From Spirochaetales bacterium (GTDB lineage: Bacteria > Spirochaetota > Leptospiria > Leptospirales > Leptonemataceae): a stretch of 64,000 nt of DNA. Both the position numbers and the translations under genes were made by a program. A model generated the notes under the pieces. It worked only from the letters and a program-made list of their open reading frames with translations, did no database searches and was not told where the DNA came from. Every line of letters begins with the position of its first letter. Positions within the stretch are counted from its first letter, which is position 1. Of the stretch, positions 16,284 to 25,154 are shown in pieces. The stretch covers positions 186,001 through 250,000 of the forward strand of contig JACKOY010000001.1 in NCBI GenBank assembly GCA_024233935.1. The letters are read 5' to 3'.

Positions 16284-18341
16284 ATGTTTGCGGTGCATCG
16301 AATCCAGCGCGGCTTGAGAATCATGCCTGGCCTCTCGCGCACGCCAGATCGCGGTTCGAGATGCTCGGATCCTTTTGCCCTGCTTTGTTTGCGTGCGGCA
16401 TCTCTTTTCGTTTTGCTTATGCGTCTGGCAGCCTGTGCGCCTGCGGTCGGCGATGAGTCCCAGGAAGGTACGGCGGCGGGCGGGGCGATCGTTGATTTGC
16501 AGAGCATTGACTTCGCGTCGGGAGAAGTAATCGAGCTACCGGCTCATTGGGAGTTTTACTGGAAACGTTTCATTAATCCAGATGCGCGAGTACGGGCACC
16601 GCTGCATCCAGACGCGCTGGTGGAAGGCATGGAGCCCTGGACCGGCATGACTTTGCCTGACAAAGGCGAGCTCCCCGGCGACGGCTTCGCCAGCTATCGC
16701 ATGGTGCTGCGACTCAAGCCCGGCGAGTACGGCTTTCGCCTGACGCAACAATACACAGCCGTGAGAATGTACATTGACGGCGAGCCGGTCGCCAGCGTGG
16801 GAGAGCCCGGATCGACTGCATATACGACCCGCTCCCGGCGCGGGCTGCGTACGTTTTATTACACAGTCGTGAAACCGGAAACCGAGGTGCTTCTGCACGT
16901 TGCCAACTTTGCCATGTTTCGGGGAGGATTGCGCACTGGCTCTCAGATGGCTTCGGCAGAAGCGATGATACAATATGACTTTCGTCGCAAGGCGATTGAG
17001 ATTGCGGTTTTCGGATTTCTGGTCGCGGTCGTTCTCTATCATTTGGCTTTCTTTTTCACCCAGGCGCGCCAGAAGTCTTTTTTATTTTTCGCCATTTTGT
17101 GTGCTTCGTTTGCGATTCGCTTTCCTTTTCTGGGCGAGAACACCGTAGATTTGCTTTATGGAGAACTCAGTTGGGAATTCGAACTGCGGCTGATGGCCAC
17201 AATCAACATGGTTTCGCCGCTCCTGGTGATGCTGTTCATGCGTTCCGTTTTTCCTGACTCGGTTAGCCAACGGACGGTGTTTCTTTACGGAATTCTTTCG
17301 GGCATATTCATGCTCGCTCATATTCCCGGCACAAGAACACTTTCGCTGGCCGTTTTTGTGCTGGCGCTTACAGTGCTCGGGCCCGTGCTGCTTCACGCGG
17401 CCTACATCACTGTAAGCATGGCCCTGCGTGGTCGCGAAAGCGCGATCATCATGGCTTGCGGTGTGCTGGCGTTTACTATGTTGGTCGCACTGGCGATGCT
17501 GCGGAGCTGGCAGGCTTTGCGGGCTTCCGACTTCGCGATTCTGGGATTTGCCATTTTTGCGCTATTTCAGTCAGTTGCTCTGGGGCGTCTATATCGGGAA
17601 AGCCTGGAGGCTCAGGTCAGCCTCAAGCGACGGCTGGAACAGAGTCGGGAGGCGCTCCGTCTTCAACGCAAAGAGCTCGAAATCAATCTGCACGATAGTC
17701 TCGGGGGCGCGCTCACGGATCTCAAAATCATGACCGACCGCGGGCTGGACCAGGTTCGGAACGAGGCCGGCTTTTCAGCGCGGGAGCACCTGGAGTCTTT
17801 TAGCGAACGGCTGAGACGCACAAATCTGGCCTTTCGCGGGCACCTGCTCTTCATGGAAGACATGGAACTTGCCAGTCGAGAACCGCTGACCGGACTCCAC
17901 ATGATGTTGCTTCGCCGCTACAGCGATGCGGGACGCGAATTGGACTTTTCGGTCCAGGAAGCGGGGGCTTCCGTCCTTCACGACGCGATGCTGGATGACA
18001 CCTGGCGTTTCGAGTTCATGCAGCTTGCCCGGGAGATTTGTACGAATGACCTGAAATACGGTGCGGGTGAATCAAGTTGGGAGATCGGCCGCGAGGAAGA
18101 TGGAAATTCGAGTGGCCCCTTGATCAGACTCAATCAGCGAAACAAAATCCGGACCGATGGCGACGCCTCGAACGGATTTGCCGGAGAACGTGCACGACGC
18201 GCTGCAGAGCGAGCCGCCAGGTTGGGCGGTTCTCTCAGCGTGCGAATATCCGGTGACGAATATGTGGTTCAGGCGTATGTTCGAAGCGCCAGCCCGCTTG
18301 AAAATCTCAGCTTCCCGGTTCCAGCTGAAAACCCTGACTGA
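16284..18341 (+). CDS. 7TMR-DISM NarX/DesK-like histidine kinase with degenerate ATPase domain
   Basis: The product has 685 residues from ATG 16284; ATG 16323 would give a shorter pre-sequence. A lipobox-like site (RLAACAP) follows the leader. The ectodomain carries PAHWEFYWKRF and GFASYRM, like the DISM kinase and cyclase to the left, and seven helices span about 230-430. A coiled coil leads to a HisKA_3-type box, INLHDSLGGALTDLK, with the likely phospho-histidine near residue 472. The ATPase domain is reduced: an N-box-like EICTNDLKYG is present, but the usual D-x-G-x-G box is not clear and only a loose GFAGERARRAAERAARLGG segment remains. It may still work as a NarX-like kinase or may act mainly as a phosphatase or scaffold. 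Its partner is the NarL-type regulator just upstream. Confidence 0.85.
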   Translation: MFAVHRIQRGLRIMPGLSRTPDRGSRCSDPFALLCLRAASLFVLLMRLAACAPAVGDESQEGTAAGGAIVDLQSIDFASGEVIELPAHWEFYWKRFINPDARVRAPLHPDALVEGMEPWTGMTLPDKGELPGDGFASYRMVLRLKPGEYGFRLTQQYTAVRMYIDGEPVASVGEPGSTAYTTRSRRGLRTFYYTVVKPETEVLLHVANFAMFRGGLRTGSQMASAEAMIQYDFRRKAIEIAVFGFLVAVVLYHLAFFFTQARQKSFLFFAILCASFAIRFPFLGENTVDLLYGELSWEFELRLMATINMVSPLLVMLFMRSVFPDSVSQRTVFLYGILSGIFMLAHIPGTRTLSLAVFVLALTVLGPVLLHAAYITVSMALRGRESAIIMACGVLAFTMLVALAMLRSWQALRASDFAILGFAIFALFQSVALGRLYRESLEAQVSLKRRLEQSREALRLQRKELEINLHDSLGGALTDLKIMTDRGLDQVRNEAGFSAREHLESFSERLRRTNLAFRGHLLFMEDMELASREPLTGLHMMLLRRYSDAGRELDFSVQEAGASVLHDAMLDDTWRFEFMQLAREICTNDLKYGAGESSWEIGREEDGNSSGPLIRLNQRNKIRTDGDASNGFAGERARRAAERAARLGGSLSVRISGDEYVVQAYVRSASPLENLSFPVPAENPD

Positions 18342-18593
18342 CCAATTCCGAGATTGCCATTCGCATGAGTCGCCCGGTCAGGGATTCTTTGCTGAGCGTC
18401 TCGTTTTTGACATAACTGCCCGCCACAACGTCAATCAGCTGGCAGGCATATGCGCACGCCTTGTGTCGTAGTAGTACGTGGTGGCTTCTCCGTTTTCGTA
18501 CTCCGCCATGGAGTCGGCGATGCGCAGGCCTCGATCGCGCATCTGCAACAAAACGGATTGAGCCTGTTGGGGCGTGCAGGTGATCTTGTTCAC
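18307..18593 (-). pseudogene. Small hypothetical gene split by a frameshift
   Basis: GTG 18593 overlaps the stop of the DUF1993 gene by 4 bp (GTGA), a coupled start. The frame encodes a 52-residue peptide (CTPQQAQSVLLQMRDRGL ... ENGEATTYYYDT) that stops at 18435. A neighbouring frame continues from the same point with KACAYACQLIDVVAGSY and KESLTGRLMRMAISELVS to a stop at 18307. The two halves read as one sensible protein of about 95 residues joined near 18462 (ACACAAGG), so a single-base frameshift or sequencing error is likely. The 3' end overlaps the convergent kinase gene by about 35 bp. No family is recognised. If the sequence is right, the short 52-residue version is what would be made. 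Confidence 0.45.
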
Positions 18594-19105
18594 GCGCCCT
18601 CAAGTTCCCTGTAGGGAAGTCCCCCGATGAAGTCCGCTTTGCCGAGTTCAACGCCATTGTGCCGCAGGATCGAATAGGCCACGCTGAGATGAAAATAAAA
18701 ATTGGGTAAGCCCATCTGTACCAGATACTCCTCGCCCGGCAGGTATTTACCGGGAGCGAATGGCAGACTGACGGGAGTTCCCGGCGCCTGCTTGAAGTCC
18801 TCTTCGGTGAAGCCTGCCACGTATTCGCTCACGGTGCGAATGCGCTGACGCAGCTCTTCGAGTGTGGTCTCTTTGTCCTCAATAACGGGCGCAACCCGAC
18901 CGCTGAGCCGCGCGGGAATCGCTTTGGCATTGTCGGTGACGATTTGCACCTGTCGCGAAAGGGGCAGCATATCCGGGTACAGGCGGCTCTGCAGCAAGAC
19001 GCTCGCATCGAACTTTCTGGCCGACGCATACGCTTCGGCTTTGTCCAGCCATATGGCCAGGTTCCTTAACATCTTCAGGATTTGGCTGGTGAGCATAGTA
19101 TACAT
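18590..19105 (-). CDS. DUF1993 (DinB-like helical bundle) protein
   Basis: This 171-residue protein resembles the DUF1993 family, helical-bundle proteins related to DinB/YfiT. Typical features are the start MYTMLTSQILKMLRNLAIWL, the segment SRLYPDMLPLSRQVQ, and the C-terminal GLPNFYFHLSVAYSILRHNG with a histidine that could contribute to a metal site. ATG 19105 is favoured by GGAGA seven bases upstream. The biochemical role of the family is not established. It is followed, with a 4-bp overlap, by the frameshifted small gene. On its other side it diverges from the Hsp70 gene. Confidence 0.8.
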   Translation of the reverse strand: MYTMLTSQILKMLRNLAIWLDKAEAYASARKFDASVLLQSRLYPDMLPLSRQVQIVTDNAKAIPARLSGRVAPVIEDKETTLEELRQRIRTVSEYVAGFTEEDFKQAPGTPVSLPFAPGKYLPGEEYLVQMGLPNFYFHLSVAYSILRHNGVELGKADFIGGLPYRELEGA

Positions 19106-19269
19106 AGGTTCTCCGTTTTCAGGCCCCGGTTTCTGGAGAGGCTTACGATATCGGGGGAAATCCAACCCGGGCTGGGGCCTGTTTTCGGGCTATCTTTTAG
19201 CCTTCCTGCCCTGGCATCTTGGGCTGAAAAGTCTTGCCCTTGCGCGCTACCCGGCGCCGCGTTGACGGG

Positions 19270-20973
19270 ATGATCGTCGGGATCGACCTTGGGACGACCA
19301 ATAGCCTAATTAGCATCTGGCACGATGGCCAGGCTGTGCTGATGCCAAACGCCCTTGGGGATCTCTTCACGCCATCAGTTGTCGGGCTTGGAGACAGTGG
19401 CGAACTGCTGGTTGGCCGGGCAGCCCGGGATCGCCTGATCACGCATCCCGAGCGCACGACGGCCTGGTTCAAGAGGCATATGGGTACTGGTCGTGTCGTC
19501 CAATTGAACGGGCGAAGCTACCGGCCCGAGGAACTCTCCGCCTTTGTTCTGCGCGCCCTGAAAGCCGATGCGGAGGAATTCCTCGGCCAGGCGGTCCACA
19601 GGGCTGTAATCACCGTTCCGGCCTACTTTCGTGATGCTCAAAGGAAGGCAACGCTAGTCGCGGGGGAATTGGCTGGTCTCCGGGTTGAAAGACTACTTAA
19701 CGAGCCGACCGCCGGAGCGCTGGCGTATGGGCTTCAGCAGGGAGTAGATCAGACCACGGCGCTTGTTTTTGACCTTGGGGGCGGTACTTTCGACGTTTCC
19801 GTTCTTGAATTCTTTGAGGGTGTAGTTGAGGTTCGCGCGAGCGCAGGGGACGGATTCCTGGGTGGAGAGGACTTTACTGAGGCTCTCCTGCGAGATTTTT
19901 TGAACAAGACCGGGCTGAAGAGCGACGAGCTTAAGCGCGACACTGCAATCTGGAATCGGTTGCGCAAGACCATCGATCATGCGCGTTGTCGTTTGTCCGA
20001 AGACGAGGCAGTTCAGATTCGTTTTCCCATTAACGAGTCCGAGCTGGCGGCGGAACTGCACCGTGAAGATCTGGCCCTTTTGTGGGAGCCGCTCTTGAAG
20101 CGATTGCGCTATCCCGTTGAACAAGCCCTTCGCGATGCGCGAATTCGTCCGTCCGAATTGGATGAGATTGTTTTGATCGGCGGCGCAACTCGCATGTCTC
20201 TCGTCCGAGATTTGGTCGCACGTATGTTTGGCCGTTTTCCTGCTTTTTCGATTCCACCCGATGAGGCAGTGGCACTGGGGGCTGCTGTGCAGGGGGGATT
20301 ACTTTCCGAGGATCGTGCCTTGCGCGAAACAGTTTTGACCGATGTGGCGCCTTACAGCCTCGGCATTGAAGTCACGCACCGGACGGCGGCGTTTGGTTCG
20401 GAAGCCGGCTTGTTTGATCCGATTATCGAACGCAATACTGTGATCCCGGCCAGCCGCTCCGGGTTTTACAGCACAGTTCAGGATGGTCAACGGCATATAG
20501 ACATTAAGGTCTACCAGGGAGAGAGCCGTTTTGTGCGGGATAACACCTTCCTTGGTAAAATATCCGTTCGCGTTCCGCCCGGTCCTGCGGGGTCTGAAAC
20601 CATCGAGGTCCGCTTTACGTACGACCCCAGCGGTATCCTCGATATTGACGCGCGCGTTCTAAGCACCGGCGTGCCGTACCGAAGAACGATTCAGGAGAAT
20701 CCGGGCGTGCTGGGACCTGAGGAAGTTGAAAAACGTCTCAAGGCGCTTTCTCATCTGAAAGTGCATCCGCGGGATCAGGCGCAGAATGCGGCCACGCTCG
20801 CGCGCGCAAACCGGATGTTTGAGGAAAGCCTCGGGGAGCGACGGCGTGAGATTGGTGACCTGCTCGCACACTTCCAGACTTGTCTGCAAGCTCAGGATCC
20901 GGAACTAATTGAGAGGGCTCGAAATGAAATGGACGTTCGACTAACTGATCTTGAGGAGGAGCCGTACTTCTGA
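19270..20973 (+). CDS. hscC: HscC-like specialised Hsp70 chaperone
   Basis: The 567-residue protein has the Hsp70 nucleotide-binding signatures: GIDLGTTNSL at residues 4-13, FDLGGGTFDVSV near 165-176 and IGGATRMSLV near 303. The substrate-binding part follows (TDVAPYSLGIEV ... NTVIPASRS ... DIKVYQGES) with a short helical lid. It is shorter than DnaK (about 640) and lacks a long lid, as in the HscC (Hsc62) subfamily. ATG 19270 is the methionine just before the conserved start; the open frame upstream is not conserved. The next gene, 11 bp away, encodes a J-like membrane protein, matching the known pairing of HscC with DjlB/DjlC-type partners. Substrates are unknown. Assignment to HscC rather than another Hsp70 paralogue is moderately sure. 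Confidence 0.85.
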   Translation: MIVGIDLGTTNSLISIWHDGQAVLMPNALGDLFTPSVVGLGDSGELLVGRAARDRLITHPERTTAWFKRHMGTGRVVQLNGRSYRPEELSAFVLRALKADAEEFLGQAVHRAVITVPAYFRDAQRKATLVAGELAGLRVERLLNEPTAGALAYGLQQGVDQTTALVFDLGGGTFDVSVLEFFEGVVEVRASAGDGFLGGEDFTEALLRDFLNKTGLKSDELKRDTAIWNRLRKTIDHARCRLSEDEAVQIRFPINESELAAELHREDLALLWEPLLKRLRYPVEQALRDARIRPSELDEIVLIGGATRMSLVRDLVARMFGRFPAFSIPPDEAVALGAAVQGGLLSEDRALRETVLTDVAPYSLGIEVTHRTAAFGSEAGLFDPIIERNTVIPASRSGFYSTVQDGQRHIDIKVYQGESRFVRDNTFLGKISVRVPPGPAGSETIEVRFTYDPSGILDIDARVLSTGVPYRRTIQENPGVLGPEEVEKRLKALSHLKVHPRDQAQNAATLARANRMFEESLGERRREIGDLLAHFQTCLQAQDPELIERARNEMDVRLTDLEEEPYF

Positions 20974-20984
20974 GCGGTAGCCTC

Positions 20985-21863
20985 ATGAAAGACGCGTGGA
21001 TCACATTGGGTCTTGAGCCCACGGCCGATCGGCGCGCCGTGAAACGTGCGTATGCCAGGCGACTTAAGTCGATCGATCGCTCCGATACAGCGGCCTTCAT
21101 GGACTTGCGAATGGCTTATGAGGCGGTCCTCGGTTCCGTTGAGGAGAGCGGGCCTGCGGACAGGACAATCTCTCCCCGGATGGACGAATCGGATATGGAG
21201 GGCGACCGGCCCGATCAGCAGCGGCCGCAGCAGGAGAGCCCGTGGCCCAATCGAGGCATCGGAAGTCCCGCGAGTCCTGTCGCGGGCAACGACTCATTGA
21301 TGTATGAACGCGCCTGGGAATGCCTGGCGAGGCTGGAACAGCTTGTCGTTTCGGATCCGGCCACCATTCCTGAGTTCCTGGATGCCACAATGGCGACCAG
21401 TTACTTCTACAACCTGGACTTCCGCTCGATATTCGAGGAGGGTGTCATCGACATCATCCTGCGGAACCAAGGATTTCCAGTCGCTGGTATTCGATGCCTG
21501 GCGGACGACTTCGATTGGGCGCGCTTGCAAACGGGCGTGGACGGCGGGCGCGATCAGGTCCTGATGGAAGTATTGCAACGTGCCAATGTCCGCGAGCCAC
21601 TGCCGTACGAACACCTGCAGAAACCCCCGCCCGCTGCGAATCAGAGGCCGGCCAACCGCGAGAACGAGCATTCAGGATCGATACCCATTGTGCTCGTCAT
21701 CGCGGGAATATTCATGCTGTTCAACATCGGTAGGTTTGTGTGCTCGCCGCCGGCCACATTCAGAGACCGTGGGCGCCCGGACCTTGACAGCCGTATCGAA
21801 GAATTGCGACGCACGTATCCGAATCTGCCTGGGCCACAGCGGAACCGTCCAGCGATTGAGTAA
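20985..21863 (+). CDS. J-like membrane protein lacking the HPD motif (HscC partner candidate)
   Basis: Residues 1-50 look like a Djl-type J domain: WITLGLEPTADRRAVKRAYARRLKSI then DTAAFMDLRMAYEAVLG. At the place where J domains carry His-Pro-Asp the sequence is IDRSDTAAF, so H and P are lost. The middle is low in similarity, with a proline/glutamine-rich linker, and a single membrane helix lies near residues 232-255 (IPIVLVIAGIFMLFNIG). The C-terminal tail is short and polar. It starts 11 bp after the hscC-like gene, so the two are surely co-expressed. HPD is needed for stimulating Hsp70 ATPase in known J proteins, so this protein may tether or inhibit its Hsp70 instead of activating it. Confidence 0.75.
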   Translation: MKDAWITLGLEPTADRRAVKRAYARRLKSIDRSDTAAFMDLRMAYEAVLGSVEESGPADRTISPRMDESDMEGDRPDQQRPQQESPWPNRGIGSPASPVAGNDSLMYERAWECLARLEQLVVSDPATIPEFLDATMATSYFYNLDFRSIFEEGVIDIILRNQGFPVAGIRCLADDFDWARLQTGVDGGRDQVLMEVLQRANVREPLPYEHLQKPPPAANQRPANRENEHSGSIPIVLVIAGIFMLFNIGRFVCSPPATFRDRGRPDLDSRIEELRRTYPNLPGPQRNRPAIE

Positions 21864-21967
21864 CAGGGCGCGGCTTCCCTGCATAACAGCGGTGGCTCTA
21901 AAAGATATCGCTCAGGAAAAGCGTAACTCGTTCGATCCCACAAGCCGTTCGCTCCGCAGCAGCCTCT

Positions 21968-22195
21968 CTATAGAAAAGGCAGCAGCGGTTGCCCCTTCTG
22001 GGCTTCCCGCAGTTCCTGACGGGCACTTTGTATGAGGTTTTCCACCTCGTCCTGGCAACTCAGGCAGGCGGTTGCGGCGCCGGTGAGACGCGCCACGGCT
22101 TCCAGATTCCGGGCGCCGCGCTGGAGAACCGCTTCACGAATGTCTTCAGCGCTGACCCGGCAGCAGAGGCAGACATGCGTGGCCCGAGAGGCCAC
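21968..22195 (-). CDS. BFD-like [2Fe-2S] domain protein
   Basis: The 75-residue protein has the spacing of the BFD-like (bacterioferritin-associated ferredoxin) [2Fe-2S] domain. CLCCRVSAEDI supplies C-x-C near the N-terminus and ACLSCQDEVENLI supplies C-x2-C. GTG 22195 follows the carboxylase stop with no gap, implying an operon with the carboxylase. In known proteins this domain binds a cluster and mediates electron transfer or assembly. The link to a carboxylase is unusual, and a role in iron storage is not supported by neighbours, since no bacterioferritin is nearby. Confidence 0.7.
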   Translation of the reverse strand: MASRATHVCLCCRVSAEDIREAVLQRGARNLEAVARLTGAATACLSCQDEVENLIQSARQELREAQKGQPLLPFL

Positions 22196-25036
22196 TCAGA
22201 CCACCGCAAGGCCCATCAATTCCAGGGTTGCTTCGCGACGACGCTTTTCGATGTCGGCCGGGGTTTCGATCTGGATTTCTTCATCGGGCTTCACTCGAAA
22301 GAGTGGCTGACCTTTCTTGACGACTTTGCCGGTATCCCCGTCGACGAGGATCTCGGTTACGGTGCCCGAGAACTCGGCGTAGACTTTGTTGAACATCTTC
22401 ATGACTTCGATGATGTAGATCGGATCGCCAACGTTGAAGTGCTGACCCACTTCCAGAAACGGCGCGGATTGCGGCGTTTCGCGGGTGTAGAACATACCAC
22501 CGGAAACAGAGAGCAATTCGTTTGCGCTCGCCGGCGGGGGCGGGGCAAGAGCCTTCAGAGCGCGGGCTTGCGCTTCTGTTTCCAGGAATCGTTCCGGAAC
22601 CTGGGGCGTGAGGTCCGGATTTACACTGAATTCCAGCAGTCCCGAACGAGCGCCCATCAAGATGATCAGATCCAGCAGGGTCATGCCGCTTTGCCATCCC
22701 CGATGCGCCGCTGCACAGGCCTGAAACATGGGGTCATCCATCGCTTTGTAAGGGGATCCTTCAACGAAGGGATTCTTTTCGCCCAGCAAAGCCCGGTCAA
22801 GGTCGCGGTAGCGGGTCGTTTCGGCCGGAAACGAAAGGGTGCGGCTATCCTGAAATTCGCTTTCGGTATCGACCCCCAGTCGACGTTCCAGATCGTCATA
22901 AAAGTCGAGACCACGCATAAGCAAAGCATGGTCGTCGGCCCAGATCTTATGGACCGGGCTGGCGTTCTTGCGTTCTTCCAGATGAAGATAGTGGTACAGA
23001 TCGGCCAGTGCCCGAAAGGGATTGCGCTTCCAGACGACTCTCTGGCCGTTTTCAACAACGAAAGCCCGGCGATGATTACGAACCAGCCAGCCGGCGGCAC
23101 CGTGGGGATCCCGCAGCAACAGATCCAGAGGACGGCTCAGCAAGGTTTGTTTGGTCATTAAAGTCTCGAGGCCATCGTTGCCGTAGAGAGCGGCGATACG
23201 CTTCTGGATTTCCGACCAGGCGGCGAACAAATCAAACGACTCGAGCTGTTCGGCAAGGGTGCCCACCGCTGTTAGATACGGTATGACAAAGCGCGTGTCG
23301 GGTTTCAGCATCGGGTCCAAACCCAGCATGAAGTTGATAATACCGTAATGAAACTCCCGGTTCGTCTTTAGTTCGTGGCCGCGGATTTCCATGCGACGCA
23401 GGATGTCACCGAGCTGTTCCAGATTGTCCCGACGGTCCGTGCCGCTGGTCACAATGAGCGCAATATTCGAATCATAAGCGCCGGCCAGGTGATAGTGTAC
23501 GAACGATCCGGTGTCCGGGTTTCTTACGCCGATGCCCTGGTCGTCGCGCAGCTCGGACGCGATCGGCGCAGACCAGAATTCAATGAGTCCACCTGCGTGG
23601 GGTTGCAGGGCGTCGTTCATCGCGTTTAACCGGACTTCGCCCGCAGCATGATTGCGCACTACACGTTCCGGTTTCGGGAGACGGGGGCCGTGCGCCGCCA
23701 TTAAGGCCATCGCCTCAACCAGGCAATCGACATCGAAGGAGTCCTGGTCGTTGTCCGGGTTGGTAAAACGCAGCGTATAAACCATTTCGGTTACGCGATG
23801 CTCGACCTGAATGCGCGTGTTCATTTCCATAAAAAAGAAATCGTTACCGGACACTATACATTCGAAAGTGGAAACGGAGTTCAAAGCCACCGCAGCGCCA
23901 AAGCGTTCCGCCTGGGATTCCATGGCCTGCAGTGTCTCTCGATCTTTGCGCAGTTGGGCCGCGAATCCCGCGTTGCCTTCACGCGAAGCCTTCTCAATCT
24001 CTGTGACGAACAACTCATCGGTGATGGAGAGCTCCACAAGCTTCTGTTCGTGCATTTGAAGGCTGCAATCGCGGCCGCCAAGAGCCACACACCATTCGCC
24101 GTTCCCCAGTAGTTGAATTTCATTGTGGCGTGTGTGCTCAATGTTGAGTTCCATCAGGAAGTTTTTGTTATCGGCATCGCCCAGGGCTTTGGACTCCGAA
24201 AGCACTTCCATAACAGCGTTGCGTACCTGGTCGGCCTTCGTTACAATGCGCTGACCCTTGCCGCCCCCGCCGCCGATGTATTTCAGGCGAAAGCGCCGAC
24301 CGGGATTCTCTTTAAGCAGTTGTTCTACGCGAACGAACGCCTCTTCCTGAAGTTCTTGAACGCTCAGCAATCCCACGCCGGCCCGATAGCCCTTTTGTAG
24401 GATCTGCTCCGCAAGCGCTTCGATGTCATCGTCGGGTTGCTCAATCTCGATTCCGTGCGCGGAAGCGTGTTTGAGTAGAGCTTCCTTGCTCTTGCCGACC
24501 TTGCTGATCAATGTGAGCGCCGAAATGTTGTCCACCCCGGGTGTCACCGAAACGCCGACTTCACGCGCGATCTTCTTGGCCGTGTCCTTGGCGCCGGCTC
24601 GTTGATGCACCGGAGAGGCGGGGCCTATAAAACCGATGCCGGCTTCTTCGATGGCGCGCACGAAACCCGCGTCTTCGGCCATGAAGCCGTACCCTGCGAA
24701 AACATGCGTATAGCCATAGTCACGAGCGATGTCAATGATGCGTTTGATTGTTGCGCGGCGTTCTTCCGTGGTCGCCCCGATGTAGTCCGGAATGCGGTGC
24801 ACCCGTTCCGGATCGCGCACGAGTCGGAGCTCCGGCGCAAGCGTGTGCGGGTACGTCACGGAATCTTTTTCCGAAAGCAAGAGACCGTAGGTCGCTCCCA
24901 GCTGGGCAAATATATCCATCGCTTCTTTGCGGATGGGGCCACGACAGACGATGAGCACGTTCAGGTCGGAACAGGAGAACGATCTGACCCACTCGGAGCT
25001 GGATTTTTGATATTTGTCTTGTTTATCTTGAGCCAC
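22196..25036 (-). CDS. Biotin-dependent acyl-CoA carboxylase, biotin carboxylase + biotin carrier
   Basis: The N-terminal half is a biotin carboxylase: VFAGYGFMAEDAGF, the ATP-grasp glycine-rich loop YIGGGGGKGQR, the catalytic-site text FFFMEMNTRIQVEHRVTEM, and the biotin-carboxylase C-terminal region. A long middle section of about 300 residues without a recognised motif follows. The C-terminus is a biotinyl domain with EVMKMFN, whose lysine is the biotin site (near residue 879). The layout is like the alpha chain of acetyl/propionyl-CoA-type carboxylases; no carboxyltransferase is encoded in the window. GTG 25036 (946 residues) is preferred. A TTG at 25090 would extend it, but a TTGACA at 25113-25118 on this strand places a possible promoter too close to it. 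The acyl-CoA substrate cannot be told from sequence. Confidence 0.85.
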   Translation of the reverse strand: MAQDKQDKYQKSSSEWVRSFSCSDLNVLIVCRGPIRKEAMDIFAQLGATYGLLLSEKDSVTYPHTLAPELRLVRDPERVHRIPDYIGATTEERRATIKRIIDIARDYGYTHVFAGYGFMAEDAGFVRAIEEAGIGFIGPASPVHQRAGAKDTAKKIAREVGVSVTPGVDNISALTLISKVGKSKEALLKHASAHGIEIEQPDDDIEALAEQILQKGYRAGVGLLSVQELQEEAFVRVEQLLKENPGRRFRLKYIGGGGGKGQRIVTKADQVRNAVMEVLSESKALGDADNKNFLMELNIEHTRHNEIQLLGNGEWCVALGGRDCSLQMHEQKLVELSITDELFVTEIEKASREGNAGFAAQLRKDRETLQAMESQAERFGAAVALNSVSTFECIVSGNDFFFMEMNTRIQVEHRVTEMVYTLRFTNPDNDQDSFDVDCLVEAMALMAAHGPRLPKPERVVRNHAAGEVRLNAMNDALQPHAGGLIEFWSAPIASELRDDQGIGVRNPDTGSFVHYHLAGAYDSNIALIVTSGTDRRDNLEQLGDILRRMEIRGHELKTNREFHYGIINFMLGLDPMLKPDTRFVIPYLTAVGTLAEQLESFDLFAAWSEIQKRIAALYGNDGLETLMTKQTLLSRPLDLLLRDPHGAAGWLVRNHRRAFVVENGQRVVWKRNPFRALADLYHYLHLEERKNASPVHKIWADDHALLMRGLDFYDDLERRLGVDTESEFQDSRTLSFPAETTRYRDLDRALLGEKNPFVEGSPYKAMDDPMFQACAAAHRGWQSGMTLLDLIILMGARSGLLEFSVNPDLTPQVPERFLETEAQARALKALAPPPPASANELLSVSGGMFYTRETPQSAPFLEVGQHFNVGDPIYIIEVMKMFNKVYAEFSGTVTEILVDGDTGKVVKKGQPLFRVKPDEEIQIETPADIEKRRREATLELMGLAVV

Positions 25037-25154
25037 GTTTGTGTGAACCGGGGGCACCGTTGATTTTTTTAGCGAAAAGGGCGCCCACAAAAGAATTTCA
25101 GGGTCGGCCTGTTGTCAATTGATTCCAGGCGGCCCGGCGGCGCACCTGCGACAT

